Below are positions 49,773 to 58,492 of a stretch of DNA of 64,000 bases, piece after piece (the stretch's first letter is position 1; each line of letters begins with the position of its first letter). Source of the stretch: Marinicauda pacifica (GTDB lineage Bacteria; Pseudomonadota; Alphaproteobacteria; Caulobacterales; Maricaulaceae). Both the position numbers and the translations under genes were made by a program. The notes beneath the pieces were generated by a model that saw nothing but the letters and a program-made list of their open reading frames with translations, was not told where the DNA came from and did no database searches. The stretch is from contig NZ_SRXV01000003.1 of the NCBI RefSeq assembly GCF_004793635.1, forward strand, positions 1 through 64,000, given 5' to 3'.

Positions 49773-49817
49773 GCATTTTCGAACCGCGAAACCGGTGCCC
49801 ACTTTCGCTGAAAATGC
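49773..49817. repeat. Nested palindromic intergenic element
   Basis: GCATTTTC (49773-49780) pairs with GAAAATGC (49810-49817), and inside it GCGAAA (49786-49791) pairs with TTTCGC (49803-49808), around ACCGGT. It lies between convergent genes. The pattern (GCAT...ACCGGTTTC-type core...ATGC) closely recalls a palindrome found in very many intergenic spaces of Rhizobiales. Confidence 0.7.
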
Positions 49818-49823
49818 TCCGGG

Positions 49824-50747
49824 TTATTTCCGTGCCAGCGGGTGCACGTCGTTGACCAGCGATTTGAGCCGCTCTTCGAGGACATGCGTGTAGATCTCGG
49901 TCGTGGAGACGTCGGCATGGCCGAGCAGGGTCTGCACGGTACGCAGATCCGCGCCATTGGAGAGCAAATGCGTCGCGAAGGCGTGGCGCAGCACGTGCGG
50001 GCTGATCTTCTTCGGATCGAGACCGGCCGACACGGAGAGATCGGCGAGGATCTGGGCGAAGCGCTCGCGCGTGAGGTGACCGGCCTTCGCCGTGGACGAC
50101 GGAAACAGGAAGGCCGAGGCCCGGCGGAAGGCGGTGTGGTCGCGCCGGGGCAGGTGCGCCTCACGCACCTGCTTGTAGTCGGAGACGGCCTGAATGGCGC
50201 TGTCTGTGAGCGGGACCAGCCGGTCGCGCCCGCCCTTGCCGGTCACGAGGATGCAGCGCTCCGCGCGGGCAAAGGCCGATAGCGGCAGGGAGACCAGCTC
50301 GCTGACCCGCAGCCCGCCGGCATAGAGAAGCTCGAGCAAGGCCAGCGTGCGCAGGCCGGCCGGGCCCTCCATGCGCTCGGCCGCCTCGAACAGGCGCTCC
50401 ACATCCGCTTCGCTGAGGGTTTTCGGCAAGGGCCGGGCTTTTTTCGGCCCCGTCATGCCTGCGGCGGGATCGTCGCTGCGCACGCCCTCCTTCAGGAGGA
50501 AGCGGTAGAAGCGCTTGGCGGCCGACAGGCGCCGCGCACTGGTGCTCGCCGACAGGCCGTCGCGGGCCAGGCCGGAAAAAGCCGATTCCAGGTCCTCGGT
50601 GCGCGCCTCGTCCAGCGACCGTCCCGTGGCGCCGAGGCGCGTCTCGATGTCGTCGAGATCGCGCCGGTAGGCCTCCAGCGTATTGTAGGCGGCGCCGCGC
50701 TCGGCGGCCATCATGTCGAGGAAAAGCGCGATGGAGCGCGCGCTCAC
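49824..50747 (-). CDS. xerD: Tyrosine recombinase XerD
   Basis: A 307-aa site-specific recombinase that with XerC resolves chromosome dimers at dif. The SAM-like N-domain (FLDMMAAERGAAYNTLEAYRRDL) and catalytic residues are present: Arg in GGLRVSELV, Lys in TGKGGRDRLV, HVLRHAFATHLL, and the nucleophile Tyr in STTEIYTHVLEERL. I start at the GTG at 50747, with GAGGGGG four bases before it; this overlaps the previous stop (ATGTGA), showing coupling. XerD rather than XerC rests on overall resemblance. Confidence 0.9.
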   Translation of the reverse strand: MSARSIALFLDMMAAERGAAYNTLEAYRRDLDDIETRLGATGRSLDEARTEDLESAFSGLARDGLSASTSARRLSAAKRFYRFLLKEGVRSDDPAAGMTGPKKARPLPKTLSEADVERLFEAAERMEGPAGLRTLALLELLYAGGLRVSELVSLPLSAFARAERCILVTGKGGRDRLVPLTDSAIQAVSDYKQVREAHLPRRDHTAFRRASAFLFPSSTAKAGHLTRERFAQILADLSVSAGLDPKKISPHVLRHAFATHLLSNGADLRTVQTLLGHADVSTTEIYTHVLEERLKSLVNDVHPLARK

Positions 50748-52411
50748 ATCGCCCCCTCGGCGACCGCCTCCAGCACCAGACGGCGGGCCTCGCGGCGCAG
50801 ACCGGCCTCTTCGAGAATCGCCGCCGCGCCGTAAAGGGCCGCCGGCGTGATACCGCCAGCCTCCACCATCCGGGCCGCAGTCAGCTGGGTCTCGGCCAGG
50901 GCCTGCATGCGGGCGGCCATCAGCCCGGCCGGCAGGAAGCCGGTCGCAGGCATGGCGCCCGGCTCGCCCGTCTCTTGCGGCTGGGGAAGCAGGGCCGCGC
51001 GCACGCTGGCAGGCACCGGGACGTTCAAGGCGGCAAGGCCTGCCGCCTCGGCCAGGCGCGAGGGCGTGCCAGCCTCGACGCGGGCGGCCAGGATCGCCTC
51101 GAAGCCCGGACCGGAGAGCCGGTCTTCGGCAATGGCAAGCGCGTAATCGAGCACGACCATGGTTTCGGCGGGCGGACGGGTCCATTCAGGTTCGTAGGCG
51201 GGAAGCCCGGCATTTTGCGGCGGGACCAGCCCGGCCGCGCCGGACGCGCTTCCCGTCCCCGGGCCGCCAGCCGCGCCGCCGAACGGATCGTCCATTCTCA
51301 TGCGCGGCGGGCCGTCCATCAGCGCTTCGCGCCAGATGCGCGCCGTTTCCAGATCGCCATTGAGCAGGGCGGCGAGGACGAAGCCCTTGCCCCAGGCCAG
51401 GGTCTCGGCGGTGATCGGCAGGGTTTCGACCTCGTTGCCGTAAGCGCGCGCGACCTCCACGAAACGATCATTGGCCGCAGCTTCCGAGAGGCGCAGGGCC
51501 AACGCCTCGGCCGCGACGCCGCGATCCACATCCTGTCCGGCCAGCGCGCCGAGAGCCGCATTGCGCTCGGTTCCTTCAAGGCCGCGCGCCACGTCCAGCG
51601 CATCGGCAGGAAGCTGGGGCAGATCGATGGGCGGGCCGTAGCTCTGCGCGGCTTCGGCCAGCCAGAGCGGCGCGCCCTCGGCGACCTGAAGGCTGGCCTG
51701 CGGCGCCACTTCGTGCGCGAGGGCAAGCTCGATTCCTGTGGTCGGGCGCGCATCGCCCGGCAGGTCGCGGTTCAACGTATAGGCATCGAGCAGCGCATCG
51801 AATGCCGGAGCGTCTTCGACAGAACGGGCGAGCTCCGCCGTCAGCTCGGCCGCAGCCGTATTGCCGCCCAGCGCCGAGCAGACGGCGCGGGCGCGCAGCC
51901 AGTAGGCCTGGTCGCGGCCCTGCAGGAGCTGGTCGGCGGTCCGGCAGGCAGCGGTAGTTTCGCCCAGCGCAAAGGCAGCCTCGGCGTGAATGCGCGACAG
52001 CGCCGCCGACTGGCTCAGGCGCGGCGTGCGTTCGAGCAGGGCGAACGCTTCCCGCGCACCGGCCGCGGCCAGGGCCCGGTCGGCGCGGATCGCAGCCAGG
52101 GCAAAGGAATTATCGGCACCGCGCGGCGGCGGGCCTGCGGAAAGCAGGGCGCGCGCGGCAAGCCGGCTGGCCAGTCCAGATTGCCAGCCCTGACTGTCGG
52201 CAGCCGGAAGCGCGTTCAGAAGCGCGCGCGTCGTCCCAGCATCGCCGGAGACCCATGCCTGGTCGGACAGGGCCTGGCTGGTCCCGACCTGGAACGGGTC
52301 GACCATGCCCAGCTCGCGCACCTCGATACCGGGGCCGCGCGACGCACCTTCCTGGGCCAGGGCTGCGGGCGCACCGGCCAGCAGGACCGCGGCAAGAGCC
52401 GGTCTAATCAT
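50744..52411 (-). CDS. Large exported Ala-rich protein, unknown
   Basis: About 555 aa with a signal peptide (MIRPALAAVLLAGAPAALAQ) and an alpha-helical body of Ala/Leu/Glu-rich repeats resembling tetratricopeptide-like solenoids. I do not know the family. In related genomes a protein of this form stands between aroK and xerD, as I recall. The start is either the ATG at 52411 or at 52420; both overlap the 46-aa gene upstream. Coupled to xerD downstream. A periplasmic scaffold role is a guess. Confidence 0.75.
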   Translation of the reverse strand: MIRPALAAVLLAGAPAALAQEGASRGPGIEVRELGMVDPFQVGTSQALSDQAWVSGDAGTTRALLNALPAADSQGWQSGLASRLAARALLSAGPPPRGADNSFALAAIRADRALAAAGAREAFALLERTPRLSQSAALSRIHAEAAFALGETTAACRTADQLLQGRDQAYWLRARAVCSALGGNTAAAELTAELARSVEDAPAFDALLDAYTLNRDLPGDARPTTGIELALAHEVAPQASLQVAEGAPLWLAEAAQSYGPPIDLPQLPADALDVARGLEGTERNAALGALAGQDVDRGVAAEALALRLSEAAANDRFVEVARAYGNEVETLPITAETLAWGKGFVLAALLNGDLETARIWREALMDGPPRMRMDDPFGGAAGGPGTGSASGAAGLVPPQNAGLPAYEPEWTRPPAETMVVLDYALAIAEDRLSGPGFEAILAARVEAGTPSRLAEAAGLAALNVPVPASVRAALLPQPQETGEPGAMPATGFLPAGLMAARMQALAETQLTAARMVEAGGITPAALYGAAAILEEAGLRREARRLVLEAVAEGAM

Positions 52412-52544
52412 CGAGCGCATCGGTCACCTCGATCCGGACCTCTCCGGTTTCCGGGGCCATCCCGTCGGCCATCAGCAGGAGAATGCCGAAACCGCCCAGC
52501 ACGAGCAGGGCCAGGACACCAAAACCGATAACAAATCCGCGCAT
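52404..52544 (-). CDS. 46-aa single-helix membrane peptide
   Basis: A short gene starting ATG at 52544 with AAGGA seven bases upstream. The product starts MRGFVIGFGVLALLVLGG and contains one transmembrane helix (about 4-26) followed by an acidic tail (ETGEVRIEVTDALDD). Its stop codon overlaps the start of the large exported protein gene, giving a three-gene coupled run with xerD. No family known. Support: ribosome site, coupling and membrane-protein composition. Confidence 0.65.
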   Translation of the reverse strand: MRGFVIGFGVLALLVLGGFGILLLMADGMAPETGEVRIEVTDALDD

Positions 52545-52682
52545 GCGAGAGTCCTTGAGAGTCAGGAGAAATATGGGGCCAGTCTAACCGTTTGAATAAG
52601 GCGATTTCCAGACGTGCGCCACTGCCGGAAACCCGCGCGGCGATTGCCGCACCTGCCAGGCTTGCCTATACCATGAGATGAC

Positions 52683-53252
52683 ATGTCCTCGATCGATCTT
52701 CCCGTACCCGTTCAACGCTTTGACCGCCCGATCGTTCTGGTCGGCCTGATGGGCGTGGGCAAGACCACCGTGGGGCGCCGTCTGGCCCGCCGTCTCGGCT
52801 GGCCCTTCCGCGACGCCGACCACGAGATCGAGGCCTCGGCAGGACGCAGCGTCTCCGAGATCTTTGCAGACTTCGGCGAGACCGCCTTTCGCGACGGCGA
52901 ACGCAAGGTCATTGCGCGTCTGCTGGAAACCGGAGAGCCGATGGTGCTGGCGCTTGGCGGCGGGGCCTTCGTGTCCGAAGAGACCCGCGAGGTGGTCAAG
53001 GCGAATGCCCTGTCGGTCTGGCTGCGCGCCGACCTCGACACGCTGATGGAGCGGGTCTCGCGGCGCAATACGCGCCCGCTCCTGAAGACCGAGAACCCGC
53101 GTGCGGTGATGGAGCGGCTGATGCAGGAACGCGCCGCCTTCTACAGCGAAGCCGATCTGGCGGTGGATACCGGCGACGGATCGCATGGACGCACGGTTAT
53201 CGCTATCATCGACGCCCTGGCGCATCATCTGACACAGGAGACGTCCTCTTGA
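52683..53252 (+). CDS. aroK: Shikimate kinase
   Basis: A 189-aa P-loop kinase phosphorylating shikimate in aromatic amino-acid synthesis. Walker A GLMGVGKT at residues 21-28, shikimate-binding DADHEIE and GGGAF loop (ALGGGAFVSEETR) are intact. It overlaps aroB by four bases. Confidence 0.96.
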   Translation: MSSIDLPVPVQRFDRPIVLVGLMGVGKTTVGRRLARRLGWPFRDADHEIEASAGRSVSEIFADFGETAFRDGERKVIARLLETGEPMVLALGGGAFVSEETREVVKANALSVWLRADLDTLMERVSRRNTRPLLKTENPRAVMERLMQERAAFYSEADLAVDTGDGSHGRTVIAIIDALAHHLTQETSS

Positions 53253-54358
53253 GCGCGAGACAGACGGTCCGCGTCGAACTCGGCGCGCGCAGCTATGACG
53301 TCATGGTCGGGGAAGGCGCGCTGGAATCGGCCGCGCTGCACCTGGCCGGGCTGTGCCCGAACGGGCGCGCCTTCCTGATCGCGGACCGGATCGCGCTCGC
53401 CCATCACCGCGACCGGCTGATGGCGACGCTGGAGGCCGCGCAGGTCCGGCCCGAAATCATCGAAATCGAAGGCGGAGAAGGCGCGAAGAACTGGACCCGG
53501 CTGCAGCAGGTCACCGAGGCCCTGCTGGAGCACAATATCGAGCGCAACGAACCGGTCATCGCCTTCGGCGGCGGCACGATCGGGGATCTGGCCGGATTTG
53601 CCGCGGCCATCGTCAAGCGCGGGACGCGCTTCATCCAGATCCCGACCACACTGCTGGCCCAGGTCGATTCCAGCGTCGGGGGCAAGACCGGCATCAACAC
53701 GGCGCAGGGCAAGAATCTCGCCGGCGCCTTCCATCAGCCGGCCCTGGTCATCGCCGATACCGGCTTCCTGTTGAGCCTGCCGCGCCGGGAGCTGGCGGCC
53801 GGCTATGCGGAAATCGTCAAGGCAGGCCTGATCGGGGACCACGCCCTGTACGAACGCCTGGAAGAGGCCGGAAGCCAGGCGCTGTCGCTGCCCTACCTGA
53901 CCGGTTTCATTGCCGCCTCGGTGCAGTTCAAGGCCGATATCGTGGCCGAGGACGAGCGCGAGGCGGGACGGCGCGCGCTGCTCAATCTGGGTCATACCTT
54001 CGGCCATGCCTTCGAGGCCGAGGCAGTGCCGGGCACGCTGGTCCATGGCGAGGCGGTGGCGGCCGGCATGGTGCTGGCGCTGCGCTATTCGGAACGTATC
54101 GGAACCGCACCGGAGGGGAGCGCGGCGCGCGTGGCCCGTCATCTTCGCGAGGCCGGCCTGCCCACGGGGCCCCGCGCCCTGCCCGGCGGGCCCTATTCGG
54201 CCGAACGCCTGGTCGAGCGCATGGACGGCGACAAGAAGAATAGCGGCGGCGCCATCACGCTGATCCTATCGCGCGGGCTGGGCGAAGCGTATATACGCCC
54301 CGGCGCGGACCGGGACGACCTGACCGCCTTCCTTCGAGAGGAGCTTCATGACCGTTGA
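53249..54358 (+). CDS. aroB: 3-dehydroquinate synthase
   Basis: A 369-aa NAD- and zinc-dependent cyclase that converts DAHP to 3-dehydroquinate. GGGTIGDLAGFAA binds NAD, IPTTLLAQVDSSVGGKTGIN is the family signature, and LGHTFGHAFE plus VHGEAVAAGM provide zinc ligands. It follows aroK with overlap, and overlaps the next gene by 11 bases. Confidence 0.97.
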   Translation: MSARQTVRVELGARSYDVMVGEGALESAALHLAGLCPNGRAFLIADRIALAHHRDRLMATLEAAQVRPEIIEIEGGEGAKNWTRLQQVTEALLEHNIERNEPVIAFGGGTIGDLAGFAAAIVKRGTRFIQIPTTLLAQVDSSVGGKTGINTAQGKNLAGAFHQPALVIADTGFLLSLPRRELAAGYAEIVKAGLIGDHALYERLEEAGSQALSLPYLTGFIAASVQFKADIVAEDEREAGRRALLNLGHTFGHAFEAEAVPGTLVHGEAVAAGMVLALRYSERIGTAPEGSAARVARHLREAGLPTGPRALPGGPYSAERLVERMDGDKKNSGGAITLILSRGLGEAYIRPGADRDDLTAFLREELHDR

Positions 54359-55631
54359 GTTCGAGATGTGGATGGGCTGGGCTGCGCTCGGCGTCCTGAT
54401 ATTGCTCGCCCTGTCCGCCTTCTTTTCCGGGTCGGAAACGGCCCTGACGGCGACATCGAAGGCGCGCATGCTCACGCTCGACCGCGACAAGAACCGGCGT
54501 GCGGGCCGCGTGCTCTACCTGATCGAGGACAAGGAAAGCCTGATCGGGGCGATCCTGCTGGGCAATAACCTGGTCAATATCCTGGCCTCGTCCATCGCCG
54601 CGGCGGTCTTTCTGGCCATGTTCGGGGAGGCCGGGGTGCCCATCGCCACGCTGGTGATGACAGCGCTCGTGCTGATCTTCTCCGAGGTCATGCCAAAGAC
54701 CTATGCGATTTCCAATCCCGACCGGATGGCGCTCGCCGTGAGCCTGCCGATCCGCATCGTCGTGATCGTGTTCTCACCGGTCGTCGCCGGCGTGCAGACC
54801 ATCGTGCGCGGCGTGCTGCGCCTGCTGGGTGCGAATGTGGAAGGCCCGGTGCTGTCTGCGCACGAGGAAATCCGCGGCCAGATCGACCTGCACCACGAAG
54901 AAGGCGGCGTGGTGAAGGAAGACCGCGACATGCTGGGCGGGGTGCTGGACCTGCGCGAGCTGACGGTCGACGACGTCATGGTTCACCGCAAATCACTGAT
55001 CATGCTGGATATCGAGGACAGCCCGGAAGTCCTGATGCGTGACGCGCTCAACAGTCCGCATACGCGCCTGCCCCTCTATCGCGGCGACAGCGAGAATATC
55101 GTCGGCATCCTGCACGCACGCGATCTGGCGCGGGCCCTGTACGAAGCCGATGGCGACGCCAGCAAGGTCGATATCGGGGCGATCAAGCGCGAGCCGTGGT
55201 TCATCCCGGAAACGACCGAGCTGCTCGACCAGCTCTCGGCCTTCCGCGAAAAACGCGAGCACTTCGCCCTGGTGGTGGACGAGTATGGCGCGCTGCGCGG
55301 CATCATCACGCTGGAAGACATCATCGAGGAGATTGTCGGCGAGATCGAGGACGAGCACGATATCACCATCGAGGGCGTGACCACCCAGCCGGACGGATCG
55401 GTGATCGTGGACGGCACGGTGCCGATTCGCGACATCAACCGGGCGCTCGACTGGGATCTGCCCGACGAGGAGGCGGTGACGGTGGCCGGCCTGGTGATCC
55501 ACGAGGCGCAGACCATTCCCGAGGCCGGTCAGGTCTTCCGGTTTCACGGCGTGCAGTTTGAAATCCTGGAGCGCCGCCGCAACCAGATCCAGAAAATGCG
55601 CATTCGCGAGGAGCCGGAGATCGAGGTCTAG
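54348..55631 (+). CDS. CorC/HlyC family CBS transporter protein
   Basis: A 427-aa inner-membrane protein. A DUF21 (CNNM) domain with three to four helices (about 5-190; SAFFSGSETALTATSKARM) precedes two CBS domains (about 205-330; FALVVDEYGALRGIITLEDIIEEIVGEI) and a C-terminal CorC_HlyC domain. CNNM proteins handle magnesium or related ions; the role here is not settled. Coupled to aroB. Confidence 0.9.
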   Translation: MTVEFEMWMGWAALGVLILLALSAFFSGSETALTATSKARMLTLDRDKNRRAGRVLYLIEDKESLIGAILLGNNLVNILASSIAAAVFLAMFGEAGVPIATLVMTALVLIFSEVMPKTYAISNPDRMALAVSLPIRIVVIVFSPVVAGVQTIVRGVLRLLGANVEGPVLSAHEEIRGQIDLHHEEGGVVKEDRDMLGGVLDLRELTVDDVMVHRKSLIMLDIEDSPEVLMRDALNSPHTRLPLYRGDSENIVGILHARDLARALYEADGDASKVDIGAIKREPWFIPETTELLDQLSAFREKREHFALVVDEYGALRGIITLEDIIEEIVGEIEDEHDITIEGVTTQPDGSVIVDGTVPIRDINRALDWDLPDEEAVTVAGLVIHEAQTIPEAGQVFRFHGVQFEILERRRNQIQKMRIREEPEIEV

Positions 55632-55912
55632 GGGGAGGCCGGTTCGTCCGGTGCGCTCGCCTTGATGGCCAGAGCGTGGACGCCGTCGGCGATTTCCTCG
55701 GTCAGCGCCTTGTTGACGGCGCGGTGGCGCTGAATCCGGGTGAGGTTTTCGAACGCGTCCGCGACGATGGTGACGGTAAAATGCGTTTCGCCCGCCCCGT
55801 CCGGATTGCCCGCGTGGCCGGCGTGCAGCGCGCTGTCATCGCTGACATCCAGGTGCCGGGGCGCGAAGGCCCGGGTCAGCGTCTGCTCGATGCGCGCTTT
55901 CATCTCTGACAT
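55628..55912 (-). CDS. BolA family protein
   Basis: A 94-aa BolA-fold protein. The helix-turn-helix-like KH region (HFTVTIVADAFENLTRIQRHRAVNKAL) and HALAIKA are family marks. BolA partners with monothiol glutaredoxins in iron-sulfur trafficking and also binds DNA. The start is at 55912 (MSEMKARIEQ) or three codons later. Its stop overlaps that of the convergent CorC-type gene. Confidence 0.92.
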   Translation of the reverse strand: MSEMKARIEQTLTRAFAPRHLDVSDDSALHAGHAGNPDGAGETHFTVTIVADAFENLTRIQRHRAVNKALTEEIADGVHALAIKASAPDEPASP

Positions 55913-55966
55913 TTCACGTCTCTCTTCATTGCCCGGCAAGGGCTGCGCCCCCATACTCTGGCGGAC

Positions 55967-56593
55967 ATGTCACAAGACTACAGATATCGCCCGCGGTTTA
56001 AAGACATCCGCATCAAGCCGCCCAAGGATGAACCGCGGGCGCAGGAGCGCGTGTGCGAGTATCCCAAGTGCAACCGCAAGGCCGATAGCCGCGCGCCGAA
56101 AGGCCCCAAGCAGCTGCACGAATATTACTGGTTCTGCCAGGGCCATGCCGGCGAGTACAACAAGTCCTGGAATTTCTTCGAGGGCATGAGCGAGTCCGCG
56201 GCCAAGTCCTACCAGGAATCGATGTCCTACGGGCACCGGCCGACCTGGAGCTTTGCGCGTGCGGGAAGCACGCGAAAGCAGGCCGAGCGCGCCTCGGTGG
56301 ACTGGCAGAAAGCCTTCTTCGACCCGCATTCCTTCTTCGGCGACCGCCCGCCGCCGAGCCATGAGAAGGCCAAGGCGCGTCAGGAAGGCCCGCGCCTGGG
56401 CCGCCTGCTGGAACGCGCGCTCGACGAGATGGGCCTGGAGTATGGCTGCGACAAGAGCACGGTGCGCAAGCGCTATGCCGAGCTGTTGCGCACCTACCAC
56501 CCGGACTCCAATGGCGGGGACCGCAGCTATGAAGACCGGCTGCAGAAGGTCGTCGCCGCCTACCAGATCCTGAAAAGCTCCGGCCACGCCTGA
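55967..56593 (+). CDS. J-domain molecular chaperone, DnaJ-like
   Basis: A 208-aa protein with the J-domain at the C-terminus rather than the N-terminus: HPD at 178-180 (YHPDSNGGD), flanked by helices (RKRYAELLRT; LQKVVAAYQIL). The N-terminal 130 residues have a conserved cysteine-histidine segment (CEYPKCNRKADSRAPKG, FCQGHAGEYN) that may bind zinc. It should stimulate DnaK for specific clients. Divergent from bolA, upstream of cobS, an arrangement I recall as common in alphaproteobacteria. Confidence 0.88.
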   Translation: MSQDYRYRPRFKDIRIKPPKDEPRAQERVCEYPKCNRKADSRAPKGPKQLHEYYWFCQGHAGEYNKSWNFFEGMSESAAKSYQESMSYGHRPTWSFARAGSTRKQAERASVDWQKAFFDPHSFFGDRPPPSHEKAKARQEGPRLGRLLERALDEMGLEYGCDKSTVRKRYAELLRTYHPDSNGGDRSYEDRLQKVVAAYQILKSSGHA

Positions 56594-56688
56594 CGCCCGG
56601 CATTTACGCCGCGCGGCTGGCAAGACGATGCTGCACGCGCTAACTAAGCGGGCAGAGACTTCGAACGCATGGGAATAGTGGATACGCG

Positions 56689-57678
56689 ATGACTGACGAC
56701 ACCCTGACCGCGCTGACCCCCGACACGCTGGCCGACTGCAAGACACTGTTCGGGTTCGATCCGGGCTTCGAGGTGCCGGCCTTCAAAGAGCGCGACAGCC
56801 ACGTGCCGGCGATCGACGACACCTATGTCTTCGACGAACCGACCACGCGCGCCATCCTGGCCGGCTTCGCCTTCAACCGGCGCGTCATGGTCCAAGGTTA
56901 TCACGGCACCGGCAAGTCGACCCATATCGAGCAGGTCGCCGCGCGGCTGAACTGGCCGATGATCCGCGTCAATCTGGACAGCCATGTCAGCCGGATCGAC
57001 ATGGTGGGCAAGGACCAGATCGTCGTGCGCGACGGCATGCAGATCACCGAGTTCCAGGAAGGCATCCTGCCCTGGGCGGTACAGCGCCCGGTCGCGCTCC
57101 TGTTCGACGAATACGATGCGGGGCGTCCGGACGTGATGTTCGTCATCCAGCGTGTGCTGGAGGCCTCGGGTGCGCTGACCCTGCTCGACCAGACGCGCGT
57201 GATCCATCCGCACAGCCATTTCCGGCTGTTCGCGACGACCAACACGGTGGGCCTGGGCGACACGACGGGGCTCTATCACGGCACCCAGCAGATCAACCAG
57301 GGCCAGATGGACCGCTGGTCGATCGTTTCGACGCTGAACTATCTGCCGACCGAGACCGAGCAGGCCATCGTGAGCGCCAAGCTGGGCGCCTTCGCTGCCG
57401 GCAAGGAAGGCCAGGCCCGCGTGGCCGACATGGTCAAGGTCGCCGACCTGACGCGCGAGGCCTTCATCAATGGCGATCTGTCCACGGTCATGAGCCCGCG
57501 CACCGTGCTGACCTGGGCGGAAAACGCGCAGATCTTCGACGATACCGGCCTCGCCTTCCGCCTGACATTCCTGAACAAGTGCGACGAGCTGGAGCGCCCG
57601 ATCGTGGCCGAATTCTACCAGCGCGTCTTCGGCGAGAGCCTTCCCGAGAGCCGGGTCAAGCCGGGCCAGGCGGCGTAG
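56689..57678 (+). CDS. cobS: Cobaltochelatase subunit CobS
   Basis: A 329-aa AAA+ ATPase of the aerobic cobaltochelatase CobNST, which inserts cobalt into the corrin ring. Walker A is GYHGTGKST and Walker [13 protein letters not shown]; the sensor arginine region follows. CobS forms a ring with CobT, which drives CobN. The convergent toxin gene starts only ten bases beyond its stop, and its partner cobT lies 814 bp away. cobN is not in the window. Confidence 0.96.
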   Translation: MTDDTLTALTPDTLADCKTLFGFDPGFEVPAFKERDSHVPAIDDTYVFDEPTTRAILAGFAFNRRVMVQGYHGTGKSTHIEQVAARLNWPMIRVNLDSHVSRIDMVGKDQIVVRDGMQITEFQEGILPWAVQRPVALLFDEYDAGRPDVMFVIQRVLEASGALTLLDQTRVIHPHSHFRLFATTNTVGLGDTTGLYHGTQQINQGQMDRWSIVSTLNYLPTETEQAIVSAKLGAFAAGKEGQARVADMVKVADLTREAFINGDLSTVMSPRTVLTWAENAQIFDDTGLAFRLTFLNKCDELERPIVAEFYQRVFGESLPESRVKPGQAA

Positions 57679-57688
57679 AGCGAGCGGC

Positions 57689-58081
57689 TCACCAGATCCG
57701 CTTGACGCCGTAATCGTCGAACACCGGGTCGGCGCTGACGATGGCCAGATCGCGCGCCATGGCCTGCGCGGCAAGCATGCGGTCAAACGGATCGCCATGA
57801 TGAGACGGGAGGCGGGAGACAGCTCGGCAATCGGGTAGCGCAACCTCGAGAATGGAGACAGAAGCGGGCGGGCCATCGCGCGTGATCCGGTCAAGCCAGG
57901 GCGCAAGCGGACCGGAACGCTCGGCGCCGAACTTGCCGACCTTTATTCCGGCCTCCCAAAGCGAGGCGATGCTGATCAGGATCTGGTCAGCATCGCTCAA
58001 TGCCCGGACTGCAGGTTCCGAGAGGCGGCCCCCACCCACGATCCACCACGCACACGCATGCGTGTCCGCAAGAAGATTCAA
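57689..58081 (-). CDS. VapC-type PIN-domain toxin
   Basis: A 130-aa PIN ribonuclease. The acidic metal-binding residues are all present: D6 (LLADTHACAWW), E43 (SLWEAGIK), D97/D100 (HHGDPFDRML) and D118 (VSADPVFDD). It probably cuts a specific RNA, often initiator tRNA or rRNA in this family, to halt growth. Coupled to the antitoxin by a four-base overlap. It occupies the gap between cobS and cobT on the opposite strand. Confidence 0.9.
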   Translation of the reverse strand: MNLLADTHACAWWIVGGGRLSEPAVRALSDADQILISIASLWEAGIKVGKFGAERSGPLAPWLDRITRDGPPASVSILEVALPDCRAVSRLPSHHGDPFDRMLAAQAMARDLAIVSADPVFDDYGVKRIW

Positions 58082-58359
58082 GCCTTCGGCTCCTCGAATT
58101 TATCGATCGATTCCAGCTGCTCGATTTCCTCGTCCGTGAATGCCGGTGCCAGCAGGATGTCGTTCGCCTCCTTCGACCAAGGGCCGAGATCGCTCCACGC
58201 GCCGGGCGTGTGGCGGGGCCGGGGCGCGCCGGTCTCGGCCGCACTGAGACGGGCCACCGTCTTGTTGCCGCGGCGGATGATGATCTCCTCGCCCGCTTCC
58301 ACCTCGCGCAGGAGGCGGGAGAGGTGCGTCTTGGCTTCGTGCACGGTTACGGTTTTCAT
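58078..58359 (-). CDS. Phd/YefM-type antitoxin
   Basis: A 93-aa antitoxin. The N-terminal MKTVTVHEAKTHLSRLLREV with GEEIIIRRGNKTVARL is the Phd/YefM DNA-binding fold; the acidic C-terminal tail (FTDEEIEQLESIDKFEEP) would wrap the toxin. I start at 58359 rather than the longer frame. A perfect inverted repeat lies 37 bp upstream and probably serves as autoregulatory operator. Confidence 0.9.
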   Translation of the reverse strand: MKTVTVHEAKTHLSRLLREVEAGEEIIIRRGNKTVARLSAAETGAPRPRHTPGAWSDLGPWSKEANDILLAPAFTDEEIEQLESIDKFEEPKA

Positions 58360-58395
58360 CGCAGACCACCATATGGAGCAGGAACGCGGAGGCAA

Positions 58396-58416
58396 ACTTA
58401 GTCAACTTGACTAAGT
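58396..58416. promoter_or_regulatory. Palindromic operator of the toxin-antitoxin pair
   Basis: ACTTAGTCAA (58396-58405), centre C, TTGACTAAGT (58407-58416): a perfect 10-bp inverted repeat, AT-rich against the surrounding sequence. Its position 37-57 bp before the antitoxin start suits autorepression by the antitoxin-toxin complex. It is also the only AT-rich block before cobT. Confidence 0.75.
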
Positions 58417-58492
58417 AGCATATCCCCTGCCCCGCCGCCAGTTTTCACATTGCGGGTTCGCAAGACGCCTGAGCGAGGCTATCTCTCTTTTC

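Noticed and set aside
50975-52531. 518-codon plus-strand frame opposite the exported unknown protein
   Set aside because: The minus-strand frame has a signal peptide, coupling to xerD and coherent helical composition; the plus frame has none of these.
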